This document shows, one piece after another, positions 19,303 to 26,574 of a stretch of 64,000 nucleotides of DNA. Where the stretch lies: contig JAKSKR010000014.1 of assembly GCA_024401645.1 (NCBI GenBank), positions 1 to 64,000 of the forward strand, read 5' to 3'. The notes under the pieces were generated by a model. The model was not told where the DNA came from, ran no database searches, and was given only the letters and a program-made list of their open reading frames with translations. The first letter of the stretch is position 1, and every line of letters starts with the position of its first letter. The stretch comes from Paludibacteraceae bacterium. Its GTDB lineage: Bacteria; Bacteroidota; Bacteroidia; Bacteroidales; Paludibacteraceae. The position numbers were made by a program, and so were the translations under genes.

Positions 19303-20379
19303 ATGCTGAAGGGCATCCGACATATTGGTTTGGGTAAATGTTACCGACACGTGCTAGCAGTTCTTGCTTGCATGTTGTTGTCGCACATTTCTATGCCGGT
19401 GTCTTATGCTCAAAGTGCAGCTGCTGCCCTAAAAATGAACCCAAAGGCCTACACGGGTAAGAGTGCTTGGTGGTACAACTACCAGTACTTCCCCGAACTG
19501 ACCATCTTTGGGCAGAGCGATGATACTATCCCCGACGTTAAGCACCGTTACTCGTTCTACATCAATGGTGGCTATGCTGGCTTCGAGTTTAGTCACACCC
19601 CAGCTAGCGCACAGAAAAGTTTAGGTCTGGGTTTCGGTGGACGTTACAATTACTTTGTTTCGCCTAATTGGGGTTTCCGTACGGGTTTAGGCTTAGATTA
19701 TGCGAAAACCACTGCAAAGATGGGTGAATTTGTCGACGACTTCTTGAAGACTGATCAGGAGTCCGATCAGGTTCACTATCATTACAGTTTCTCTTCTGTC
19801 GAAGAAGATTACGACATCTACATGTTGAGTGTACCTTTGCAATTGGTTTACCAGTACAAGAGGTTGATGGGTGGTTTTGGTATTAAACCCGCCTTCCCAA
19901 TTTCGGTAGCTTACTCGCAGACGATTACAGACATCAATACCAAGGCATACTTCCCACAATACGATGTGTGGGTCGACGATTCTTGGGTAATGGCTTGTGG
20001 CGACTATCCTTATGTGCCAACTTCAAACAAGTATATGGCATCGCCAATCGTCATTCTGGCAACTGCCGACTTGGAGTACATGATTCCTGTTAATCGCAAG
20101 TTCTCAATTGGTGTAAGTGCTTTCATCGACTATTCTATCAACTCGTCATTCAGTTTCCGAAAGAGTCAGCTTTCTAGTGTCAATACCGACCAGAATAGCA
20201 TGGTGGGTACAACAAACGAGGTTCCAATCTCACTTGTCAACAATAGCTTGTTGTCAGGAAAGAAGAATTACGAGAGTGAGTCGGTTGTGCAGCACATTCA
20301 CTACATGAATGCTGGGCTTCGTGTGTCGCTGAATGTTAATTCTTATGGCCCTCCAAAACCACGTACTAAACCTTATTAA
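19303..20379 (+). CDS. Outer-membrane beta-barrel protein
   Basis: The protein has 358 residues from the ATG at 19303; an upstream in-frame TTG at 19285 is less likely. It has a signal peptide with a long basic n-region, and VLAVLACMLLSHIS forms its core before cleavage near SYAQS. The rest alternates aromatic and glycine residues in strands (LGLGFGGRYNYFVSPNWGFRTG) as in porin/OmpA-like barrels. The gene starts 26 bases after the giant surface-protein gene and lacks a terminator between, so it is probably co-transcribed and may help export or anchor that protein. No specific family is assigned. Confidence 0.7.
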   Translation: MLKGIRHIGLGKCYRHVLAVLACMLLSHISMPVSYAQSAAAALKMNPKAYTGKSAWWYNYQYFPELTIFGQSDDTIPDVKHRYSFYINGGYAGFEFSHTPASAQKSLGLGFGGRYNYFVSPNWGFRTGLGLDYAKTTAKMGEFVDDFLKTDQESDQVHYHYSFSSVEEDYDIYMLSVPLQLVYQYKRLMGGFGIKPAFPISVAYSQTITDINTKAYFPQYDVWVDDSWVMACGDYPYVPTSNKYMASPIVILATADLEYMIPVNRKFSIGVSAFIDYSINSSFSFRKSQLSSVNTDQNSMVGTTNEVPISLVNNSLLSGKKNYESESVVQHIHYMNAGLRVSLNVNSYGPPKPRTKPY

Positions 20380-20416
20380 GAAGGTGGTGGGTTAAAATTC
20401 GTCTATAGTTAAAATT

Positions 20417-21682
20417 ATGAAGAAATTCCTATTTTCTTTAATACTTCTCTCAACTGTTGTCAGTTCGGTCTATGCCCAGAAAAACATGGTACACCGTGTT
20501 AAGTTCGAGGGCATGTTTGGCACCGAAGCACATTCTACCGATGCCAAGTACATGGTTGGTGGCGAAATGGCTTACGAGATGCCAATGTTCGGTAAGAAGA
20601 ATTGGCATTATACCTACAACTTCCCAACAGTAGGTTTTGCTTTGGGTTATATGAATTTGGCAGGTACCGATTCCATTTCGCATATTGCCTATACTTATCC
20701 CTATTTCTTGTGGCCGTTTGTTCACACGCCAATGGTTGCCATTAACTTGCGTGGGGCGCATGGCGTAGGTGCTTATGTCGACTTTGCCAATACCGACACG
20801 CATAAGCGTTATTTCCCTTATGTAGGTGTCTACTCGCTAGGGCTTACTGGCGACTTCTTCCTTGGTAAGATGTATGGCAATCCATGGTCGCAATGGCAAA
20901 TTACGTTGGGTGGTAACCTTACCTTGTTGCACGACGGATTCATTAGTCGCAACACTATGATTATGCTGTTGCCTTATGCCAACTTGGGTGTGAAGTACAC
21001 GCCAAACGTTTATCCGTTGCCAATTAAGCATCCGGCACGTCCGGTTCGCCACATTTGGGGCATTGAGGGTAGTTTGAACGGTGGCGTTAACCAGTTAAGT
21101 GTTTCCGACGACGACAATTATTATCCAACAGGTTCATTGAACGTTGGTCTTTACTATCCGTTCTCTAATGCTTTCCGCATGGGCTTTGGTATCGATGGAT
21201 TCTTTAATAGCATTTACGATGGTAAGCAGAGGGATGATTTCCACCGCTACAACTTCATAGACGAGGATAAGCTTATCAATAAGATTCGTGGTGGTATCTT
21301 CTGGGCTAACGAAGTTACCGTCGAACGTTTCAGCGCAGGTATTCACATCGGTTTCTACCCTTGGAACCCGATAAAGGTGCCAGATTCTGATGACGATGGT
21401 TGTGAGTTTAAGAGCAACTTGGAAAAGATACTTTACGAGAAGTTTGTAACCAAGTACAAGTTCACCAAGCACTTCTATGCTACTACCCAGCTAAAGACGC
21501 ACTTGACTGCCGTTGAAAATTTTGAGGTAGGTATTGGTTACTATATGGCCGACTTCGGTGCTCGTGTTAAGAGTCCATTCTCGCGCATCTCATTTAAGAA
21601 GGAAGATCCTAACGAACTCAAGGTCGAGGGTGAAACTTACAGTAAGAAGCCATTCCGCCATAACGAGTTGTTCGATGAATAA
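20417..21682 (+). CDS. Outer-membrane barrel protein, acyloxyacyl hydrolase/PagL-like
   Basis: The 421-residue protein has a clear signal peptide (MKKFLFSLILLSTVVSSVYAQ). Amphipathic strands follow, with motifs resembling Bacteroidota acyloxyacyl hydrolase-like lipid A deacylases (YNFPTVGFALGYMN; ITLGGNLTLLHDGF; LKTHLTAVENFEVGIGY). If correct it would trim acyl chains of lipid A in the outer membrane. It is the third gene of the giant-protein operon and is closed by a terminator at 21690-21727. The resemblance is moderate; a generic OmpA-like barrel is the alternative. Confidence 0.55.
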   Translation: MKKFLFSLILLSTVVSSVYAQKNMVHRVKFEGMFGTEAHSTDAKYMVGGEMAYEMPMFGKKNWHYTYNFPTVGFALGYMNLAGTDSISHIAYTYPYFLWPFVHTPMVAINLRGAHGVGAYVDFANTDTHKRYFPYVGVYSLGLTGDFFLGKMYGNPWSQWQITLGGNLTLLHDGFISRNTMIMLLPYANLGVKYTPNVYPLPIKHPARPVRHIWGIEGSLNGGVNQLSVSDDDNYYPTGSLNVGLYYPFSNAFRMGFGIDGFFNSIYDGKQRDDFHRYNFIDEDKLINKIRGGIFWANEVTVERFSAGIHIGFYPWNPIKVPDSDDDGCEFKSNLEKILYEKFVTKYKFTKHFYATTQLKTHLTAVENFEVGIGYYMADFGARVKSPFSRISFKKEDPNELKVEGETYSKKPFRHNELFDE

Positions 21683-21689
21683 AATTAAG

Positions 21690-21727
21690 AAAGGTGAATC
21701 ATAGTTCAATTATGGTTCACCTTTCTT
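21690..21727 (+). terminator. Rho-independent terminator of the surface-protein operon
   Basis: AAAGGTGAATCATA (21690-21703) pairs with TATGGTTCACCTTT (21711-21724), followed by T-rich sequence. It starts 8 bases after the stop of the barrel gene. Confidence 0.85.
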
Positions 21728-21753
21728 ATGTTTGTGGCATATTTGAGAATCCA

Positions 21754-22506
21754 ATGAAACAGATTTTTAATCTCATTTTTTTTCTCTGTGTGTTGTCTTT
21801 CGTTTCGTGTCAAGACGAGCGCTCAAAGACATCTCCTTTAGAGTTGATGGTTAACGACTATGTTGAAAAACAATTCCCTAATTGGTCCGATTCTATCAGG
21901 TCTAAAGAAGATACATTGTGCCTTCATGTTTATTTCTCACATTATGTCGACAATTTTTCTACTCATATAACCGATAGTACTGCGGTTTTAGATGTTGTTG
22001 CATCTGTGGGGGGAACAGTTAACCGAATGGTGTATCCCGAGTACATCTTGGTGCCTCCTCTTCCAGCTCTTTTACCCGGAGAAACAATTTCTGATGCGCA
22101 TATCGAACAGTTTGTGCAAGCAATAAAGAGAGCAGAACTTGAAATATATGGGAAAGAGACTGTTGCGCCTGATTTCAGTGACAATCAAAAGAAATTAAAG
22201 TACTATGACGATAGGTGGGTAGATTTACATCATGTAGTAGATAGCCTCAATTTACTTGATCCTGCTTTAATTGGATACACCTATTTTGGACCCGTACAAG
22301 TTATTATTTTGGCCAAACGTGACGTAGACCAAAATTTGTTATCTCCATTTCTTAAAGGAGTAAATGTGATGGATCTTCGGCCTAGGTACATCTGGCATAA
22401 AAAGAATGAAAAAGAGCAAGATTGTTCGGGTTGGGGCGCATTCAATGTCTATAGTATTGAGTCCGCCGGACATTTCCATCAGATTGGCCATTGTCTAATT
22501 GAATGA
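21754..22506 (+). CDS. Putative lipoprotein of unknown function
   Basis: With the start at 21754 the protein has 250 residues and a lipoprotein signal peptide (hydrophobic core LIFFLCVLSFVSC, then QDERS). The frame runs upstream to 21694, but that part is the terminator hairpin, so the internal ATG is chosen. The mature part is mixed alpha/beta, with residues such as DLHHVVDSLNLLDPALIGY, and shows no known motif. It follows a terminator, so it needs its own promoter. It is less codon-biased and more A/T-rich than the operon before it. Confidence 0.65.
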   Translation: MKQIFNLIFFLCVLSFVSCQDERSKTSPLELMVNDYVEKQFPNWSDSIRSKEDTLCLHVYFSHYVDNFSTHITDSTAVLDVVASVGGTVNRMVYPEYILVPPLPALLPGETISDAHIEQFVQAIKRAELEIYGKETVAPDFSDNQKKLKYYDDRWVDLHHVVDSLNLLDPALIGYTYFGPVQVIILAKRDVDQNLLSPFLKGVNVMDLRPRYIWHKKNEKEQDCSGWGAFNVYSIESAGHFHQIGHCLIE

Positions 22507-22540
22507 AAAACATTCTTCATGTGTTATTCTAGTTTTTAGG

Positions 22541-22605
22541 ACCTGTAATCCCCGTTATGTTAAATCCAAAACGAGTTGTCCCTTTCTGCATAGGCAAAAG
22601 CAAGT
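22541..22605 (-). repeat. Remnant sharing a motif with 36795-36826
   Basis: Read from the minus strand, TGGATTTAACATAACGGGG and ATTACAGG match TGGATTTAAAATAACAGAA and ATTACAGG at 36795-36826 (about 24 of 29 positions). Both sit in intergenic sequence downstream of minus-strand genes. It may be a dispersed intergenic repeat or the decayed 3' end of a gene family. Confidence 0.35.
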
Positions 22606-22636
22606 CTCCCACTCTGCACTCGGTTTGAAATGGTTT

Positions 22637-23317
22637 TTATCTCAAAACCGCACGAACGCTCTGACCGAGGCTGCGGTAGTCGCTGTACCAGTCGACGTCG
22701 CCAGCGATGAAGCCGAGGTAGCCCGCGTTGTCCGGGTAGTCCTCGAGGAGCGAAGACGACCAGTAGTAGCCGCTGAGGCCGACGATGCTGAGGTCCGAAT
22801 CGTTACGGTAGCCGGCGGCGGGCAGGAAGATAGTGGCACCGTTAGACTTAGAGGTGCCCAAGCGGCCGTTCACGCCACTGCCGCTGAAGTCCTCAACCCA
22901 CTCCCAAGAGCAACCGTCAAGCAACTCTTCTATTTCTTCCCTTGTCGGCATCCTCCACGCACTGCCCCAGTTCGCGGTCGCAGCGTCGTCCTCCGCTTCC
23001 AGCACCGTCTTGTTGTCTACGGTGCCATACTTGCTTTTGTTGCAGTATTTGGTCATGCTGTCATCACTGCCCTTGCACCACTTGTAAGTGCTCCAGCTGT
23101 ACACCTCCTTCGGCTTGGTCTCGCCCCAGGCGAAATAGTCGCCGTATTCGCTCGGCTTGGTGGCACCTACGTTGCAGGTCGCCCACTTGGTGCCGCTTGG
23201 CAGGCCAAGGTCAACATAGTCGTGACCTTCCACTTGTCCACTAACGGTCTGTGCGGAACATTCCATTCCTGCAACCATCATCACCAACGCCATCGGTGTG
23301 TAGATAACCTTCTTCAT
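22637..23317 (-). CDS. Fib_succ_major (DUF1566-like) secreted protein, GC-rich
   Basis: The 226-residue protein has a signal peptide (MKKVIYTPMALVMMVAGMECSAQ) and one Fib_succ_major domain. Its hallmarks are DLGLPSGTKWATCNVGA, DYFAWGETKPK, WRMPTREEIEELL, LPAAGYR and a C-terminal GQSVRAVLR. This domain is thought to adopt a C-type-lectin-like fold and is common on gut Bacteroidota and Fibrobacter surfaces. The ATG at 23317 is preferred over an upstream one at 23350. The third codon positions are mostly G or C, unlike every neighbour, which suggests recent acquisition. The last ~35 codons before the tail are almost all NNC. Ligand binding is inferred. Confidence 0.8.
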   Translation of the reverse strand: MKKVIYTPMALVMMVAGMECSAQTVSGQVEGHDYVDLGLPSGTKWATCNVGATKPSEYGDYFAWGETKPKEVYSWSTYKWCKGSDDSMTKYCNKSKYGTVDNKTVLEAEDDAATANWGSAWRMPTREEIEELLDGCSWEWVEDFSGSGVNGRLGTSKSNGATIFLPAAGYRNDSDLSIVGLSGYYWSSSLLEDYPDNAGYLGFIAGDVDWYSDYRSLGQSVRAVLR

Positions 23318-23353
23318 ACACAAGTTATAAATGAGTTCCAGTTGCGACATTAT

Positions 23354-24244
23354 TTATGCTATAATGCAAAAGATGATGTAGATAAGACTTATAATCGCCC
23401 CAATTATGGCCAATGCCATATTCAACACGAGATTCTTTTTATTGTCGAACACCATTTTCTCGTACATTTCCAGCTGTTTCTTATCTAGCGATTTTATTTG
23501 TGGAAGGTTGTAGAAGTTCTTTTCCAATATGCATTTATAGGTCTGGTAAATGGTCAACATGATAACAAGTGGCATGATTGTACTAGGACCTGTCATCATT
23601 CTATTGTCTTGTGATATAAAGTAGAATGTTGCAATAACGCATAATGCAGTGCCTATTGCTAATGTTGGGAAAAACTTGCTATCTTCCTTTTCGCTTAATG
23701 TAAGGAAAAGTTCTAATAATCTACCAGCCTTTTCATTTTCTTCTTTTTCTTCTTCGTATGTTAAGCCCTTACCTATAGCCTGTCTTTTCATCTCCTCGTC
23801 TTTACGAAGATAGGCAATGTGTCCAATGTTTTTGTCAGTGCATTCCTTGACTATTTTCCGCAGTTTTGCCGAATCGATGTTTAATTCATCAACATTGTAT
23901 GATGCTTCTTCTGTGCCCTTAATGGTTAGGTATTCGCTGCTTCTCTTGCCGCTTTTCACCTTTTCAAGATAAGCGTATTGAATGTCTTTCCAAAAATGCA
24001 TCTTGTTATCTGCAGAAATGAAAATTCCCGAATCGTCTATCTTTATGTAATCGCTAGATAGTGCTTCCCATAAAAAGAGTACTCCAAAAAATCCTCCAAT
24101 TAAGATGATGAATGCCATTTTGGGGTATGTATCTGCATTTTTAAATAGAATGAACGAGCCTGCTAATACCACGCTTGCACCTATGAAATATAACAGCCTG
24201 GTTAGAGGCTTCATGCTGATTATGTGTTCGTTGTAAACTCCCAT
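23354..24244 (-). CDS. Membrane protein with PH-like cytosolic segment
   Basis: The 296-residue protein has two N-terminal membrane segments (LLYFIGASVVLAGSFILF; MAFIILIGGFFGVLFLW). A polar region of about 70-140 residues follows, shaped like a bacterial PH domain (YIKIDDSGIFISADNKMHFW and following strands), then two or three C-terminal membrane segments (FPTLAIGTALCVIATFYFI; ALAIIGAIISLIYIIFCIIA). No function is known to me. It lies 36 bases upstream of the Fib_succ_major gene on the same strand but differs sharply in base composition, so a common origin is unlikely. Confidence 0.65.
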   Translation of the reverse strand: MGVYNEHIISMKPLTRLLYFIGASVVLAGSFILFKNADTYPKMAFIILIGGFFGVLFLWEALSSDYIKIDDSGIFISADNKMHFWKDIQYAYLEKVKSGKRSSEYLTIKGTEEASYNVDELNIDSAKLRKIVKECTDKNIGHIAYLRKDEEMKRQAIGKGLTYEEEKEENEKAGRLLELFLTLSEKEDSKFFPTLAIGTALCVIATFYFISQDNRMMTGPSTIMPLVIMLTIYQTYKCILEKNFYNLPQIKSLDKKQLEMYEKMVFDNKKNLVLNMALAIIGAIISLIYIIFCIIA

Positions 24245-24427
24245 ATTTATTGTTTTTCGTTATTACAGTTTATATCTAATCTTGCAAAAATTGTGCCATG
24301 ACACTCTCCCCTTTAGGCATTTAGTGATAAAACTCACTTTGTACAAATCTATCAAAATATGCAATTGCCAAAAAGTCCTATTCAGTTCCTAAAATTTAAT
24401 AGCTTGTATATTATGTAAATAGCTAAC

Positions 24428-24456
24428 TTGTGCCTCGTTTATAATGATTATGTTTG
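24428..24456 (+). promoter_or_regulatory. Promoter of the CotH operon
   Basis: TTG (24428-24430) and TATGTTTG (24449-24456) are 18 bases apart. The ATG at 24468 follows closely. This makes the upstream in-frame ATG at 24444 an unlikely start, because it lies inside the promoter. Confidence 0.6.
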
Positions 24457-24467
24457 AAGAAAATACC

Positions 24468-24971
24468 ATGAAAGAAAAGCGACTAATGGCGTTATGTTTC
24501 GGACTAATGTTTTTCATTCCTGTGGCGTTCTCCGTTACGGGTACAAAGACTTTGTTGCTGAAACTTAACAATGCGGATGCCATATCCGTCAATTTGGCCG
24601 ATGTGCCCCAGTACTGGGTGCAAGGCGATTATCTGTACCTTAAAACTACTACCGAAGTGCAGAAATTCAACGTGGGTTCGGTTCAGGAAATCGTCTTTGC
24701 TGAAACCGCCTATTCTTCGTCTGTAAAGATGGAAAACGAGGCTGTCGTGGTTTTCCCCTCCTTGGCTACCGACCATGTTTATGTGAAAGGTGAAGTGGCT
24801 GTTAACGATGTGACTGTTTATGCTGCCGATGGTAGGCCCATGCCTTTGGTTGCCGAAAGCCAGGCCGATGGCATAATGGTAAATGTTTCTGCGTTTCCCC
24901 AAGGTATTTATCAAATCTTGCTAGGTAGGCAATCTTACAAGTTCATTAAGGGCATAACAGAAAAGAAATGA
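24468..24971 (+). CDS. Small secreted protein with T9SS-type sorting domain
   Basis: The protein has 167 residues from the ATG at 24468, which lies just after the promoter. A signal peptide (LMALCFGLMFFIPVAFSVTG) leads into a short beta-rich region of about 60 residues. A C-terminal ~75-residue module follows, with the pattern of a T9SS type A sorting domain (VFPSLATDHVYV, VYAADGR, FPQGIYQILLG). So little cargo precedes the sorting signal that the protein may be an accessory or marker subunit. Its stop overlaps the ATG of the first CotH-like gene, which places it first in a three-gene operon. Confidence 0.7.
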   Translation: MKEKRLMALCFGLMFFIPVAFSVTGTKTLLLKLNNADAISVNLADVPQYWVQGDYLYLKTTTEVQKFNVGSVQEIVFAETAYSSSVKMENEAVVVFPSLATDHVYVKGEVAVNDVTVYAADGRPMPLVAESQADGIMVNVSAFPQGIYQILLGRQSYKFIKGITEKK

Positions 24972-26545
24972 CTATGAATAAGAGATATTGTAACCTTCTG
25001 TGCGCATTGGGTATGGCTACATGCCTTAATGCCCAAGTAACGGTAGAGCTTGACCATAAAACAGTTACGCTACCCATTGAAGATGTTGACCTTTTGCAGT
25101 CTGACACGTTAGTGCAGTTGCTAAACATCTCGGTTCCTTCTTCACGGATTATATCTACGTCGAAAGCCATTGAGGTCGATAAGCTAGACTTGAAAAATGA
25201 GAAACAGAATGCTTTCAACGTGCTGAACGATATGACCTTAAAGAAGAGTGATAATGACGGTTTGCAAGCCGATGTTTCTATTGCTTTAGACAACCAGTCT
25301 TCGGCAACTCTCGTCTTACCTTTTTTAAGTAGTGTGGCGTCTTTAGTGCCAACGTTTAGCACCACGGGCGCTTACATCTTCGTCAACGACAAATTGTGGC
25401 ACGATGGCGATAAGGTCAATTTTACTGAACCTGTAAAGGTGAAGGTCGTGTCTTTTAACGGCGATGTGCGCACCTACCAAATTAGTGTGACTAAAACAGA
25501 CTTCCCTCTCGTTGAAATCAAATCTGCGGACAGATCCATTGGCAAAGACTGGGCGGAAGGCACCCTAACCATTGATGGGGTGGTTACCGATGGAATGAGT
25601 GTAAAGGGAAAGGGTAGTCATTACTATTTTGGACTTAAAAACAATTATGCCCTAAAGTTTGGCGACAAGAAGAGTCTGCTGAACATGACGAAGAACAAGC
25701 GCTGGCTGTTGTTTGCCAACGAGAGCGATAACACGTTGTTGCGTGCCGACATTGGTTATTGGTTGGCTGGGCAACTTGCCGACGGTAGTTGGACGCCTGC
25801 CGCTAAACCGGTCAACTTGTCGGTCAATGGCTCTTTCCAGGGCTGTTACACGTTAGTTGAGCAACCACGCATTTGCAAAGGCCGTTTCGAAGATGGCGTT
25901 CTTCTTTCTGTTGAGCAAGAAGCCGACTATGGCGATGATGTGTTCCGTTCCAAAATCAGTAACACGCTCTTCGTCTTCGAAGATCCTGAAACAGGGGCAA
26001 AGGGCACCATGCTAGTCAAGACCAAAGACAAGATCGACAAGTTTGAGAAAGCGTTGGCTGCCGAGAATTGGACAGAGGTTGAAAAACTGGCCGATTTGAA
26101 GTCGTTTGCCAACTGGTTGGTGATTAACGAGATTGCTGCAAATGCCGATGCTTTTGTTTCCGACACTTACATTCACGTTAGTGCCGATGGTAAAATAGCC
26201 CTTTTACCGGCTTGGAACTTGAAGAAAGCCTTTGGCTGCGAAAACGATGCCTACAACGTGTTTGTTGCCGAACAAACACCATGGATTGGTCAACTGCTGA
26301 AAAGCAAGAACTTTGTGGCTCTGGTTAAGGAACAATATGGCAAGGTGAACCAAAAGGCCCTCGAAACCTACATTGAACAGCAAGCTAAAGGCTTGAAGCT
26401 TGCGGCTATTGCTAACAATGCCGTTTGGAAAAACCTGGTTGCAGAGTCTTATGGAAAACGTGCTGCCAATGCCTACGATAATGAAACTGAACGATTGAAG
26501 AAATGGGTGAGCAACCGTTTGATGTGGCTCGACTCTCAATGGTAA
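24968..26545 (+). CDS. CotH-like secreted protein with degenerate active site
   Basis: The 525-residue protein (ATG at 24968 overlapping the previous stop; 24974 is possible) has a signal peptide ending in CLNAQ. An Ig-like module (~70-165) carries the VVSFNGDVRTYQISV signature. A CotH-type domain (~170-520) is recognisable by LLNMTKNKRWLLFANESDN and VNGSFQGCYTLVEQPR. CotH proteins are atypical kinases. The two motif regions seen intact in the next gene are altered here: KGKGSHYYF replaces the RGNSTW loop and PAWNLKKAFG replaces WDFDLAFG. It is probably a non-catalytic member that partners the intact domain. It has no clear T9SS tail. Confidence 0.8.
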   Translation: MTMNKRYCNLLCALGMATCLNAQVTVELDHKTVTLPIEDVDLLQSDTLVQLLNISVPSSRIISTSKAIEVDKLDLKNEKQNAFNVLNDMTLKKSDNDGLQADVSIALDNQSSATLVLPFLSSVASLVPTFSTTGAYIFVNDKLWHDGDKVNFTEPVKVKVVSFNGDVRTYQISVTKTDFPLVEIKSADRSIGKDWAEGTLTIDGVVTDGMSVKGKGSHYYFGLKNNYALKFGDKKSLLNMTKNKRWLLFANESDNTLLRADIGYWLAGQLADGSWTPAAKPVNLSVNGSFQGCYTLVEQPRICKGRFEDGVLLSVEQEADYGDDVFRSKISNTLFVFEDPETGAKGTMLVKTKDKIDKFEKALAAENWTEVEKLADLKSFANWLVINEIAANADAFVSDTYIHVSADGKIALLPAWNLKKAFGCENDAYNVFVAEQTPWIGQLLKSKNFVALVKEQYGKVNQKALETYIEQQAKGLKLAAIANNAVWKNLVAESYGKRAANAYDNETERLKKWVSNRLMWLDSQW

Positions 26546-26574
26546 TTCCCTCCTCAAACGACTAATAAAAAACG

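Noticed and set aside
21694-21753. N-terminal extension of the lipoprotein at 21754
   Set aside because: The extension is the loop and right arm of a terminator hairpin, and it would bury the lipoprotein signal peptide.
22499-23488. 329-residue plus-strand open frame opposite the Fib_succ_major gene
   Set aside because: It is rich in Val, Arg and Ala and runs antisense to a well-supported GC-rich gene, so it is a shadow frame.
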